DNA from: MWBF01 sp040772005
Lineage (GTDB): Bacteria; Chloroflexota; Anaerolineae; CG2-30-64-16
DNA length: 64,000 nt
Assembly (NCBI GenBank): GCA_040772005.1
Contig: JAXGYZ010000008.1
Location: 124,001 to 188,000 of the forward strand
Reading direction: 5' to 3'
Part shown: one piece after another, positions 50,918-59,422 of the stretch
How the letters are laid out: each line of letters starts with the position of its first letter
Numbering within the stretch: the stretch's first letter is position 1
Program-made: the position numbers and the translations under genes
The notes under the pieces: model-generated
The model's input: only the letters and a program-made list of their open reading frames with translations
What the model was told of the DNA's origin: nothing
Databases searched by the model: none

Positions 50918-53491
50918 CTACTGGACGAGGACTTCCTTCACGTCGTAGTGGTCGGCCCCGCCCGTCAGGAGCCGTTGACCGTCGGCCCGCGTGTAGATGC
51001 CGACGATGAGCCGGCGCGGGCCGGGCGCGATGTCCGGCGGGAGCGTCAGCGTGTGGTGTTCGCGTATGAGCTGGCCGGCTGCGCAGGCCGGGTTGTCCGG
51101 CTGGCCGCACAGCATGGGCGTCTCAAGGTTGGCGGCCAGCTCGCCCTCCGGGCCGAGCAGTTGGACGACCGTGACCAGCTCCGGCGGGACTAGTCGTACC
51201 TGCCAGAGCAGCTCGACCGGGATCGCGCCGCCGGGCGCGATCGTCGTGGCGGGCGTTGTAGCCGCGATGAGCGCGACCGGCCCGAACTCCGCCGCGGCCG
51301 ATCGCCGCAGCGGTGGGGATGCCGGGGGATGCACCTTGAGATGGCCCAGGACGGCCCCGGGCGGCATGACCGTCGTGCCGTTCAGCGGTGTGAAGCTCAG
51401 GGGTTGCCCGGTGGCGGCATCGTATGCGACCAGGATGACGGTGTACGTGCCCGGCGGGAGGCCCTCCGGCACGCCCAGGGCGAGCGGCTGCCGCTGGACG
51501 ACGCCCGCGGGCCACTGCTGGGAGAGGAACGCGGGGCCGAGCGGGCGCTCGTCCGGCGGCTGCGCCCAGATCTCGCCATCCGGCCCGACCAGCCGCAGGG
51601 AGGTCGCCAGCGTGCCGGACAGCGCGGCAGCCGGTCGCCAGCGGACTGCGGTGTAGAGTGTCTCGCCTGTCGCCACGGAGGGCGGGAGCATCTCCCAGCG
51701 TGCTTCCAGCGCGTCCCCGTAGCTGGCGCCCGCAGCATCGTCCGGCCAGGACGCGCCCGCGCGTGGCACGTACCGCTCTACGCGCAGAAATGCCTCGCCC
51801 GCGTAGACCTCGTCCTGGGTGAGCTGGCCGGCCTCCGCCAGCAGCCCGCGCAGTACGCCCGCCGGATCGCTCACGGTGTCGTACAGCCGGTAGTGCCAGA
51901 CGCGGGGGTAGGCCGCGAACAGCGCGGTGAGCTGTTTACGCGCGATGGTTGCGGGCAGCGCGAAGAAGTCCGCGCGGGGATCCGCCCAGCCGAGCCCGGC
52001 GTCCCCGTCCACATGGCCGGTCGTCACCAGGACGAGAGTTGCGGGGTCCGCGCCCGGCTCCGGCAGCGGTTCGGTCAGCCGGCTGCGCAGCACCGGGCCG
52101 TCCCAGTAGGTTGCCAGCGCGGTGTAGGTCCACCCGGCGTTGACGAGGACCACGTCACCGGGCCGCCAGGCCGCCTGCAACTGGCGCACGGCTGTCCGGT
52201 GGTCGTCCGCGCGGTACGCGGGATCGAACCAGAAGGCGTTGAGCGTGACCGTCGCGGCGATGAGCCAGAGCGCCACGGATGCCGCTGCACCGCCAAACGG
52301 ATAAACGGATGCGCGCAGGTCGCGGCGGACGTTCATCCGTTTATCCGTTGCGCCGCGCCGCGGCATCCGTTGCCCCAACCCTGCCACCCCTGCTGCCAGC
52401 ACGACATAAAACGCAGGGCTGTAAGTAAACAGGTAGCGGACGTGGTAGAGCGGTGTGGCGGCGAGCGAGATGGCCAGGATGAGGACCAGCGGCCCGAACG
52501 TCGCGAGGGCCAGCACCCCCGCGGCACGGCTGCGTAGCCGCCGTAGGCCCAGCCCGTAGAGCGCCAGTGTCAGCAGCAGAGCAGGCCACAGCCACCCCGG
52601 GGCGGATTGGCCGAGCGAGAGCGCGGTCCAGCTCTCGCGCAGCGCGATCAGTAGGTCGGGTGCCGTCCGCCAGGGCGGGACGGGCGGCGCCGTGGCCTGC
52701 CGCCACGCGACCGGCACCCACGGCGCATACAGCAGGACCGCTCCGGCGTGCGCCAGCAGCCACGGTCCAACGTCTCGCCGTTCGCGCAGCAGCACGACCA
52801 GCGCCCACAGGCTGAGCGGAATCAGGAGGAACGCAAAGTAGTAGAGCGTGTACATGCCCGCGGCCGCGGCCAGCGCATAGACGACCCACCAGCGGCCCGG
52901 AGATCCTGTTCTGGATCTCCCCTCTCCCACGCCGCCGCGTGGGAGAGGGGGCAGGGGGTGAGGGCCGGGCAGTGGCCCGTCCATCGCGCGCCACAACGCA
53001 TACAGTGCCACCGCACCCAGCCCCGCGCCCAGCGTATACATCCGCACTTCCTGGCTGTACCAGACGTTGTACGGGCTCCATGCTGTGAACACGGCGGCCA
53101 ACAGCGCGGCCGGGCGGCTGCCCGTCAGCCGCCGCGCGAGCGCATAGACCAGCGCAATCAGGATGACGCCCCAGAATAGCGAGAAGAACCCGGCCATGAA
53201 CTCCAGGCCATTGCCTGTCAGGCCGGCGCGGCCGGTGGGATAGCCTGCCACGGTCAGCCAGCCGCGCAGGAGCACGTAGTATCCGGGTGGGTGGATGTCA
53301 CCCGCGGTGTGGCGGATGAGCGCAGGGAGGGGGCTGCCGGCCAGCGCAGTGCTGACCGTCTCGTCATACCACAGGCTGTCTGCGCCCAGCCGATAGAGCC
53401 GCAGCGCGAATCCGGCGAGCACGATCAGCAGGATCATGGCCGCGTGTGATGGGAAACGGAGGCTGGTGAACGATCGCAGGCGCGGTGGCAT
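50918..53491 (-). CDS. GT39/ArnT-like membrane glycosyltransferase with large C-terminal region
   Basis: This 857-residue protein has about ten N-terminal membrane helices and the family's first-loop acidic motif in ADSLWYDETVSTAL, followed by HPPGYYVLLRG. These point to the GT39/PMT/ArnT group, which uses polyprenyl-phosphate sugars outside the membrane. The last 370 residues are a soluble beta-rich domain. Two palindromic repeats are embedded in frame: at 52919-52964, translating to a PLPPLPRGGVGEGR stretch, and at 52296-52349, translating to ATDKRMNVRRDLR. Neither breaks the frame. The hydrolase gene follows 23 bp later. Confidence 0.84.
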   Translation of the reverse strand: MPPRLRSFTSLRFPSHAAMILLIVLAGFALRLYRLGADSLWYDETVSTALAGSPLPALIRHTAGDIHPPGYYVLLRGWLTVAGYPTGRAGLTGNGLEFMAGFFSLFWGVILIALVYALARRLTGSRPAALLAAVFTAWSPYNVWYSQEVRMYTLGAGLGAVALYALWRAMDGPLPGPHPLPPLPRGGVGEGRSRTGSPGRWWVVYALAAAAGMYTLYYFAFLLIPLSLWALVVLLRERRDVGPWLLAHAGAVLLYAPWVPVAWRQATAPPVPPWRTAPDLLIALRESWTALSLGQSAPGWLWPALLLTLALYGLGLRRLRSRAAGVLALATFGPLVLILAISLAATPLYHVRYLFTYSPAFYVVLAAGVAGLGQRMPRRGATDKRMNVRRDLRASVYPFGGAAASVALWLIAATVTLNAFWFDPAYRADDHRTAVRQLQAAWRPGDVVLVNAGWTYTALATYWDGPVLRSRLTEPLPEPGADPATLVLVTTGHVDGDAGLGWADPRADFFALPATIARKQLTALFAAYPRVWHYRLYDTVSDPAGVLRGLLAEAGQLTQDEVYAGEAFLRVERYVPRAGASWPDDAAGASYGDALEARWEMLPPSVATGETLYTAVRWRPAAALSGTLATSLRLVGPDGEIWAQPPDERPLGPAFLSQQWPAGVVQRQPLALGVPEGLPPGTYTVILVAYDAATGQPLSFTPLNGTTVMPPGAVLGHLKVHPPASPPLRRSAAAEFGPVALIAATTPATTIAPGGAIPVELLWQVRLVPPELVTVVQLLGPEGELAANLETPMLCGQPDNPACAAGQLIREHHTLTLPPDIAPGPRRLIVGIYTRADGQRLLTGGADHYDVKEVLVQ
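52296..52349. repeat. Palindrome inside the GT39-like gene (AACGGATAAACGGATG arms)
   Basis: Perfect 16-bp arms at 52296-52311 and 52334-52349 enclose 22 bases. The encoded peptide (charged, Arg-rich) sits in a loop between hydrophobic helices. The 54-bp length keeps the frame. Confidence 0.78.
52919..52964. repeat. CCCTCTCCC-type palindrome inside the GT39-like gene
   Basis: Perfect 14-bp arms CCCCTCTCCCACGC (52919-52932) and complement (52937-52950) are followed by GCAGGGGGTGAGGG. The same layout recurs at 61409-61456. The encoded stretch is rich in Pro and Gly. Confidence 0.8.
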
Positions 53492-53604
53492 AGCGCGAGT
53501 CTAGCACAGGAGCTGCGTGAATACCAAGCTGGAAGGCTTGACAAGGCCCTGGTCTTTGCATATGCTTGCGCACAATTCCCACATGCCGCAACAATGGAGT
53601 TCAC

Positions 53605-54930
53605 ATGCCCACACTAACCGCGCGCCGGCACGGCGCACATCGCTGGTTCGTCGTCGGCGTCTTCCTCGTATTCATGCTGCTGCACCAGTCCGACCATCTG
53701 CTCATCGGCACGCTGACCCCCGACATCATGGATTCGTTCGGCATCAGCATGGCGAAGATGGGCGCGGTCTCCACCGGCGCGCTGATCGTATCGGGGCTGT
53801 TCTATCCCCTCTGGGGCTATCTGTATGACCGGTACGGGCGGGCGAAGCTGCTGGCGCTGGCCTCCTTTCTGTGGGGCTCGACCACCTGGCTGAACGCCGT
53901 GGCACGCACCTACGGTGCGTTCCTCGTCACGCGCGCCTCGACCGGCATCGACGACAGCAGCTACCCCGGCATTTACAGCCTGGTGGCGGACTACTTCGAG
54001 CCGCGGCTGCGCGGCCGCATCTACGGCTTGCTCCAGCTCACCATGCCGCTCGGCTTCCTGCTCGGCATGATCCTCGCGCTGGCGCTGCGCGAGACCATCG
54101 GCTGGCGGGGTGTTTTCTACATCACCGGTTCGCTCGGCGTGCTGCTGGCCTTTGTCATTTTCTTCGGCGTACGCGAGCCGGTGCGCGGGGGCAGCGAGCC
54201 GGAGTTGGCGGGGCTGGAGCAAATCGGCGTCTACCGGTTCAACTGGCCCGCCGCGCGCGCCTTGTTCCGCAAGCCGAGCCTGCTGCTGCTGTTCGTCCAG
54301 GGTTTCTTCGGCGTCTTCCCCTGGAATGTCATTACCTTCTGGTTTTTTACCTACCTGGAGCGGGAGCGCGGCTACACGGGGAGCGCGCTTTTTGTGACGA
54401 TGGCTGCTGCGGTCATTACGCTGGCTGCCGGTTATCCGCTGGCCGGCGCACTGGGGGACCGGCTGTTCCGGCGCACGCCGCGCGGCCGGGTGATTGTCGC
54501 TACGATCGGTGTGCTGCTCGGCGCGCTGCTGCTGCTGGTGACGCTTAATGTCCCGGTGGGAAATCAAGGTCTCTTCATGGTCCTGTTGATGCTGACTGCG
54601 CTATTCATCCCGTTTGGCGGGCCCAACGTGGTCTCAACGGTGTATGACATCACGCTGCCGGAAGTGCGCAGCACGGCGCTGGCCGTCCAGTACTTCATCG
54701 AGTCGTCGGGCGCGGCGCTGGCGCCAACCATTGCCGGGCTGATTGCCGACCGGTCATCGCTGCACGATGCCATTCTGATCATCTGCGTGTCCGCCTGGCT
54801 GCTGTGTGCGGCCTGCTTCCTGGGCGTTGTGCGCGTCCTGCCGAAGGATATCGCGCTGCTGCGCAGCCAGATGCGCGAGCGAGCCGCCGCAGATGCGCAG
54901 GCGGCCGGGGCCTCTCCGCAGGATAGTTGA
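53605..54930 (+). CDS. MFS transporter
   Basis: This 441-residue protein has about twelve hydrophobic helices and the MFS motif GYLYDRYGRAKLL after helix 2. The N-terminal helix carries HQSDHLL, and later VADYFEPRLRGRIYGLL resembles the sugar-phosphate/anion group. GGAG lies before ATG 53605; an upstream in-frame start at 53566 is weaker. Its substrate is unknown. It runs opposite to the GT39-like gene, with which it may share a promoter region. Confidence 0.85.
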   Translation: MPTLTARRHGAHRWFVVGVFLVFMLLHQSDHLLIGTLTPDIMDSFGISMAKMGAVSTGALIVSGLFYPLWGYLYDRYGRAKLLALASFLWGSTTWLNAVARTYGAFLVTRASTGIDDSSYPGIYSLVADYFEPRLRGRIYGLLQLTMPLGFLLGMILALALRETIGWRGVFYITGSLGVLLAFVIFFGVREPVRGGSEPELAGLEQIGVYRFNWPAARALFRKPSLLLLFVQGFFGVFPWNVITFWFFTYLERERGYTGSALFVTMAAAVITLAAGYPLAGALGDRLFRRTPRGRVIVATIGVLLGALLLLVTLNVPVGNQGLFMVLLMLTALFIPFGGPNVVSTVYDITLPEVRSTALAVQYFIESSGAALAPTIAGLIADRSSLHDAILIICVSAWLLCAACFLGVVRVLPKDIALLRSQMRERAAADAQAAGASPQDS

Positions 54931-54977
54931 TGCAGCAATTTCTGGCTTAAGCGCGACTTTGTGAAGGCTATGTCGTC

Positions 54978-55005
54978 TTGATGGATGGGGAAATAGTTTT
55001 ATTGT
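54978..55005 (+). promoter_or_regulatory. Possible promoter of the 111-aa gene
   Basis: TTGATG (54978-54983) and TATTGT (55000-55005) are separated by 16 bases, about 37 bp before the start codon. The match is only moderate. Confidence 0.35.
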
Positions 55006-55041
55006 GTCTGCCTTTATGCCGTCTGTCCCATCGGAGGAGTT

Positions 55042-55377
55042 ATGGCGTTTGAGTTAAGCCCCTGGGTAACACTGGTATTGGGTATCTTGATCGGTTTGCT
55101 GGTGGGTTGGGTTGTGGACCTGTGGTTCGAGCGCCAGCGCCAGGTGTCGGCAGCTCGCCAGGGCGAGCTGGCCGAGTTGCGCCGGGTCCGCGAACAGGCA
55201 TTGGTGCAGTCGCAGACGGTTGTGCTGCGGTCGGACCTGGCACACTCGGCTGAGGTCGCCGTCGAAGAGGAGCCATTGCCCTACCACGGCGAGCACTTGT
55301 CGGATGATCTTGCGACGCCTGAGGTGGAGGTTGAGGTTGTCGATGTGGATGAGGACGATGACGAGGCGACAAGGTGA
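55042..55377 (+). CDS. Small single-pass membrane protein with coiled coil and acidic tail
   Basis: This 111-residue protein has one N-terminal helix (WVTLVLGILIGLLVGWVV), then a basic-acidic helical stretch (about 30-55, probable coiled coil), and an acidic tail (EVEVVDVDEDDDEATR). GGAGGAG precedes the ATG. The stop codon TGA lies inside the AGGTGA repeat array that follows. No function is recognised; the layout recalls small scaffold-like membrane proteins. Confidence 0.72.
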   Translation: MAFELSPWVTLVLGILIGLLVGWVVDLWFERQRQVSAARQGELAELRRVREQALVQSQTVVLRSDLAHSAEVAVEEEPLPYHGEHLSDDLATPEVEVEVVDVDEDDDEATR

Positions 55378-55453
55378 CAAGGTGAGCAGGTGAAGAGGGT
55401 AGCAGGAGAACAGGTGACGGGGTGACAAGGTGAGCAGGTGAGCGGGTGAACAG
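55369..55453. repeat. AGGTGA degenerate repeat array, left arm
   Basis: Irregularly spaced AAGGTGA, CAGGTGA and GGGTGA units run from the end of the 111-aa gene. They are the reverse complement in type of the array at 55580-55665, so the two may pair over the convergent gene junction. The stop codon of the 111-aa gene is part of a unit. Confidence 0.75.
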
Positions 55454-55455
55454 GG

Positions 55456-55487
55456 GAGGAGCTTGCATCTGAGGATGCAAGCTCCTC
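55456..55487. terminator. Strong TGAG-loop hairpin
   Basis: A perfect 14-bp stem (GAGGAGCTTGCATC and its complement) encloses a TGAG loop. It shares its apex with the hairpins at 7240 and 7287. It lies between convergent genes and may end transcription from either side, although there is no T-tract. Confidence 0.5.
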
Positions 55488-55505
55488 ATGCTTTGGCAAC
55501 GCGTC

Positions 55506-55575
55506 GGAATCGAGGCTTCAGCCGGTGACACGAGCATTTGTCGTGCACACCCCAACCGGCTGAAGCCTCGACTCC
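55506..55575. repeat. Palindromic repeat, copy 2 (GGAGTCGAGGCTTCAGCCGG arms)
   Basis: Arms at 55506-55525 and 55556-55575 match in 19 of 20 bases and equal those of the element at 4798-4867. The 30-nt centres differ, although both copies are 70 bp long. Confidence 0.8.
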
Positions 55576-55579
55576 ATTA

Positions 55580-55665
55580 CCACTCCATCACCCTATCGCC
55601 TTGTCACCTCTTCACCCGTTCTCCTGTTCACCCGTTCCCCTCTTCACCCCGTCACCCGCTCACCG
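55580..55665. repeat. TCACCT degenerate repeat array, right arm
   Basis: Units such as TTGTCACC, TTCACCCG and GTCACCC run into the 3' end of the HEAT-repeat gene. They supply its stop codon (TGA at 55644-55646 on the minus strand) and its last residues (RVTG). Confidence 0.75.
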
Positions 55666-57344
55666 ACCGGCCGGGGGCCGAAGAAGAGCAGCACGGCTGC
55701 CAGTAGCATGGACAGCACCAGGAAGGTCCAACGTCCTGCGGGCATGGCCGCGAGTTGGTTTAGCAGAGCCTCGCCCCACGTGAACTGCGCTGCCTCGCCC
55801 AGGCTGGCACGTTCGCTGCGTTCCAGGGCCGCGCTCACCGCAATGCGCGCTGTGGTGTCACCCTCGACCTTCAGTGCGGCCGCCAGGGCCTGGCGGGCCG
55901 AAGCGGTGCCGATCTCCCCGAGCGCCCAGGCTGCCTGGCCGCGCACAGTCGGGTCCGCATCATAGAGCGCCTCTGCGAGGGCAGGGGTCGCCGGGTCAGC
56001 CTTGATCCAGCCAAGCATCTCGGCCGCATTGGCCCGCAGCGCAGGCTTATCAGCGGCCAGCGCGGCCACCAGCACAGCGTTAGCCTGTGCGCCCGCGCGC
56101 TCCAGCCCGCTCATCGCGGCTTGCCGTGCCGGCGTCAGTTCCCGGTCGGCCAGGGGGCGAGCCAGCGCGACCAGCGCCTCGCGTGTCCCGATGGCTGCCA
56201 GCGCTTCGGCCGCGCGGTTGCGCGCCGGGGAGACATCCGTGACCAGCATCGTGCCGAGCTGCGGGGTCGCGGCCTCGACCTTCAGCAGGCCGAGCGCGGT
56301 GGCTGCGCGAGCCCGTACGTCCACGTTATCCGCAGCCAGCAGTCCCAACAGGTCGGGCACGACGGCCCGGTTGCCGGTGCGGCCCAGGGCCTCGGCGGCC
56401 AGGTTGCCGGCCAGCATGTCGGTATCGGTCATGCGGGCCAGCAGGGCCGGCGCCGCAATCGGGTCGCCCACCAGACCCAGCAGCCGGGCTGTTGCCGCGC
56501 GCGCGCCCGCGTCTTCGCTCTCCAGCGCGGCCAGCAGCTCCGGCGTCGCCCCCAGCGATACGGTGTGTGTGCTCGCATCGTCGCCCGCGATGACAGTCAG
56601 CGGCTGATCGGCCACCGGCGTGAGCCGCAGGACGGGTGCCGCGCTCAGCGGCAGTTGCTCCATCATCGTCCAGTGCTGCCCGCCGTCCGCGCTCACGAAG
56701 ATGCCGAGCGGGGTCAGGCGGGTCGTGCTCGTGCCGAGCCAGATGCCGGTCGCTGCGTACAGGATGGTGTCGTCTGCCGGGTTGACGCTCAGCGCGGTCA
56801 CCGCAACCGGCGCGCCGCCGCCACCCAGGAGGACCGGGTCGGTGCTCTGCTGCCAGGTCGCGCCCAGGTCACGGCTGAAGACCAGACCGGCGGACTCGGT
56901 GCCGACGGCCAACAAGTTCGTGTCCTTGCCCGTTACGGCGAGCGCCAGCGGCTTACTCGGCAGGGCCGCAGCCTGCGCCCAGGTCGCGCCCGCATCGCGG
57001 CTGACCCAGATAGTCCGGGCGGTGCGTGCCACGACGGATTGTTCGTCGCCGGCCACAGTCTGCATCTGCTCCACGCGCTCCGGCAGGCTGGCGACGCCGT
57101 ACCAGGTCTGCCCGCTGTCGTCGCTGCGCTCGATGCGCGCGCTTTCCGTGTCATTCGTCCAGCGATAGGTGAACGGCTGCGCGATGGACGCGGCCGCGCC
57201 CGTGTCTGCCGGCGCCTCGCGCCAGCTATTACCTGACAGGATGGGTGCACCGATGGGCGCCAGGCCGATGAGCAGCAGGGCCACGGCCAGCGCGATGCGC
57301 ACGGAGGTCTTCGTCAATAATGCCACTGTCGTCATCCGAAACAT
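55644..57344 (-). CDS. Membrane-anchored Asp-box propeller and HEAT-repeat protein
   Basis: This 566-residue protein has an N-terminal helix (about 12-35), then four Asp-box motifs (SDDSGQTW, SRDAGATW, SRDLGATW, SADGGQHW), typical of sialidase/sortilin-type beta propellers. About eight PBS/HEAT-like repeats follow (for example DVRARAATALGLLKV and TVRGQAAWALGEIG), and the protein ends with a membrane helix (WTFLVLSMLLAAVLLFFG). ATG 57344 follows GGGAGG. Asp boxes alone do not give catalysis; no sialidase residues (FRIP) were seen. The role is likely scaffolding or sensing outside the membrane. Confidence 0.8.
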   Translation of the reverse strand: MFRMTTVALLTKTSVRIALAVALLLIGLAPIGAPILSGNSWREAPADTGAAASIAQPFTYRWTNDTESARIERSDDSGQTWYGVASLPERVEQMQTVAGDEQSVVARTARTIWVSRDAGATWAQAAALPSKPLALAVTGKDTNLLAVGTESAGLVFSRDLGATWQQSTDPVLLGGGGAPVAVTALSVNPADDTILYAATGIWLGTSTTRLTPLGIFVSADGGQHWTMMEQLPLSAAPVLRLTPVADQPLTVIAGDDASTHTVSLGATPELLAALESEDAGARAATARLLGLVGDPIAAPALLARMTDTDMLAGNLAAEALGRTGNRAVVPDLLGLLAADNVDVRARAATALGLLKVEAATPQLGTMLVTDVSPARNRAAEALAAIGTREALVALARPLADRELTPARQAAMSGLERAGAQANAVLVAALAADKPALRANAAEMLGWIKADPATPALAEALYDADPTVRGQAAWALGEIGTASARQALAAALKVEGDTTARIAVSAALERSERASLGEAAQFTWGEALLNQLAAMPAGRWTFLVLSMLLAAVLLFFGPRPVGERVTG

Positions 57345-57477
57345 GCTTGTCCTCCCGAACGGGGCCTTCCTCACTATCACACTCATTCGTCTGCCCCGCA
57401 CGGGCATAGGACGACGCAGTAGGGCGGTTAGTTCCACAGTAACGTGTAATGAAGACTTGTGAAGTTTGGCGCATTTC

Positions 57478-57506
57478 TTGACAGCCTTAGACTCAAATGC
57501 TAGACT
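57478..57506 (+). promoter_or_regulatory. Promoter of the GntR-ABC operon
   Basis: TTGACA (57478-57483) and TAGACT (57501-57506) are 17 bases apart. The predicted start (about 57513) falls at the operator-like palindrome, so the repressor could block initiation. Confidence 0.75.
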
Positions 57507-57512
57507 GTGCTC

Positions 57513-57528
57513 AGTGGTCTATACCGGT
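57513..57528 (+). promoter_or_regulatory. DasR/NagR-like operator (dre-like site)
   Basis: AGTGGTCTATACCGGT is close to the dre consensus of HutC-type GntR regulators (ACTGGTCTAGACCACT) and is a near palindrome. It lies directly before ATG 57529 of a HutC-type gene, which suggests autoregulation. Binding is untested. Confidence 0.65.
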
Positions 57529-58314
57529 ATGGCGGTCCAGCCCGCCACACTTCGGACAGCGAGCAAAGGTGCCGTGCCACTGCAACGCGAAGCTCCCAAT
57601 CCACTCTACCTTCAACTCAAGGACACCCTCGAGACGCAGATACGCGCGGGGGTGTACCGGCGGCACGAGCGTTTGCCCTCTGAACGCGAGCTCTCTGAAC
57701 AATTCGGCGTCAGCCGTATGACGGCCCGCCATGCCTTGCTCGCACTGGTCAACGACGGGGCGGTCTACACGCGCATTGGCAAGGGCACATTCGTCGCCGC
57801 GCCCAAGATCGACCAGCAACTCCAGTCCCTCAGCGGCTTCAGCCACGAAATCCGGCTGCGCGGCAACCGGCCCTCCAGCCGTGTGCTGGAGGCGCGCATC
57901 AACCACGCGACGGCGGATGCGGCTGCCGCTCTCGGCCTGACGGGCGGCGACGACGTGGTCATCCTGGCGCGTTTGCGCCTGGCGGATGGGCTGCCCCTCG
58001 CCATTGAGACAGCTTATCTGCCGGCCGCGCTGGTGCCCGGGCTGCTGGACCACGATTTCACCGTCGAGTCGCTCTACGACGTGCTGGAGCACGACTATAA
58101 GCTTCAACTCACCCATGCGGAACAGCGGATCGAGGCGGGGTTAGCCACGCCGCGCGAGCTGGAGCTGCTGCAGGTCGCGGCGCCCGCAGCCGTGCTGCGC
58201 ATGCGCCGCCTGACCCTTGCCGCCGACCGTACACCGGTCGAGTGGGTGCTTTCCACCTACCGCGGGGACCGTTATTTGTTTCGCACGACGCTCTCCGCAC
58301 GCGTGACATCCTGA
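57529..58314 (+). CDS. GntR-family regulator, HutC subfamily (UTRA domain)
   Basis: This 261-residue protein has a winged helix at about 25-95 (PLYLQLKDTLETQI; LPSERELSEQFGVSRMTARHAL) and a UTRA effector domain at about 105-255. This is the NagR/DasR class, whose effectors are often amino-sugar phosphates. ATG 57529 follows the operator-like site with a leader of only about 16 nt and no ribosome site, so a leaderless GTG 57514 start is possible. It precedes the ABC operon by 13 bp. Confidence 0.9.
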   Translation: MAVQPATLRTASKGAVPLQREAPNPLYLQLKDTLETQIRAGVYRRHERLPSERELSEQFGVSRMTARHALLALVNDGAVYTRIGKGTFVAAPKIDQQLQSLSGFSHEIRLRGNRPSSRVLEARINHATADAAAALGLTGGDDVVILARLRLADGLPLAIETAYLPAALVPGLLDHDFTVESLYDVLEHDYKLQLTHAEQRIEAGLATPRELELLQVAAPAAVLRMRRLTLAADRTPVEWVLSTYRGDRYLFRTTLSARVTS

Positions 58315-58327
58315 GAGGAGGTTGCCG

Positions 58328-59422
58328 ATGGCGAGTACCGCAATACCGCAGGCCATCCGGCCGGATGCAAGCCCCCCTGCTGCGAACAGCGCCGCCCAGG
58401 TGCTCCGCCGCATCAGCAAGAACTACGTGCTGCGGCGTATCCTGGTTGCCATCGCGAAGGTCTGGATCGTCACGACCCTGATCTTCTTCCTCATCCGCCT
58501 GATGCCGAACAACCCGGTGGATGTGTACGTGCAGGAGTTGGTGCAGCAGTACGGCATGTCCGCGGACGAGGCGCGCAACCAGGCGGCTGCGCTGCTGGCC
58601 ATCGACCTCGATGCGCCGGTGACGACCCAGTATGCGCAGTACATGGGCGAGCTGCTCCAGGGCAACCTCGGCACGTCGTTCCGTTCCAAAGGCACGTCGG
58701 TCAACGCAATGATCGCCAAGTTCCTGCCGTGGACGCTGTTCAGCGTGGGCGTGTCGCTCGTCATCAGTTTTGCCCTCGGCATGTTGCTCGGCATGTTCTC
58801 CGCCTACCGCCGCGAGTCCGTCGGCGATCACCTGATTACGACCCTATCGTCCATCTTCAGTTCGATTCCCAACTACCTGGTCGGCATCCTGCTCGTGGTG
58901 TTTCTGGGCGTGCAGTGGAAGCTGCTGCCGATCACGGCCATGCGGGGCTCGATGTCGCCGGGGATGCAGCCGGGCTTCACCTTCGCGTTCATCAAGGATA
59001 TCTTTTTCCATGCGGCGCTGCCCATCCTTACGTATGTGCTGACCACTGTCGGCACCTGGACGCTTAATATGAAGAGCAGCACTGTTGCAACGCTAGGCGA
59101 GGATTATGTGACCGTCGCCAAGGCGCGCGGCCTGCCGGAGCGCCGTATCATGACGGGTTACGTCGGGCGCAACGCGTCGCTGCCGCTGTTCACGCAGCTC
59201 GCCATCAGCATCGGTTTCATCGTCGGCGGCTCCACCCTGATTGAGTCGTTGTTCGTGTACCAGGGCGTCGGGCAACTGCTCGTCAATAGCATCGTGCAGC
59301 GCGATTATCCGGTGATGCAGGGCATCTTCCTCATCATTACGCTGACCGTCATCCTTTCGAACTTCCTGGCCGAGTTCCTGTACAGCCGGCTTGACCCGCG
59401 CATCCGCACAGGAGGCAAATGA
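58328..59422 (+). CDS. ABC transporter permease, OppB type
   Basis: This 364-residue permease has about six helices, an N-terminal Ala/Pro-rich extension, the DppB/OppB-type first periplasmic loop, and the EAA-like loop TVAKARGLPERRIMTGYVGRNA near residue 275. It belongs to the peptide/nickel/oligosaccharide group (binding-protein-dependent family BPD_transp_1). AGGAGG lies before ATG 58328. It partners with the next permease gene, two ATPases and a lipoprotein. Confidence 0.92.
   Translation: MASTAIPQAIRPDASPPAANSAAQVLRRISKNYVLRRILVAIAKVWIVTTLIFFLIRLMPNNPVDVYVQELVQQYGMSADEARNQAAALLAIDLDAPVTTQYAQYMGELLQGNLGTSFRSKGTSVNAMIAKFLPWTLFSVGVSLVISFALGMLLGMFSAYRRESVGDHLITTLSSIFSSIPNYLVGILLVVFLGVQWKLLPITAMRGSMSPGMQPGFTFAFIKDIFFHAALPILTYVLTTVGTWTLNMKSSTVATLGEDYVTVAKARGLPERRIMTGYVGRNASLPLFTQLAISIGFIVGGSTLIESLFVYQGVGQLLVNSIVQRDYPVMQGIFLIITLTVILSNFLAEFLYSRLDPRIRTGGK

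Noticed and set aside
53614..54567. 317-codon minus-strand open frame opposite the MFS gene
   Set aside because: It is a shadow of the transporter; its product is Gln/His/Arg-rich without any membrane or fold pattern.
55644..57344. Calling the Asp-box protein a sialidase
   Set aside because: Asp boxes are present, but no FRIP motif or arginine triad was found, and half the protein is HEAT repeats.
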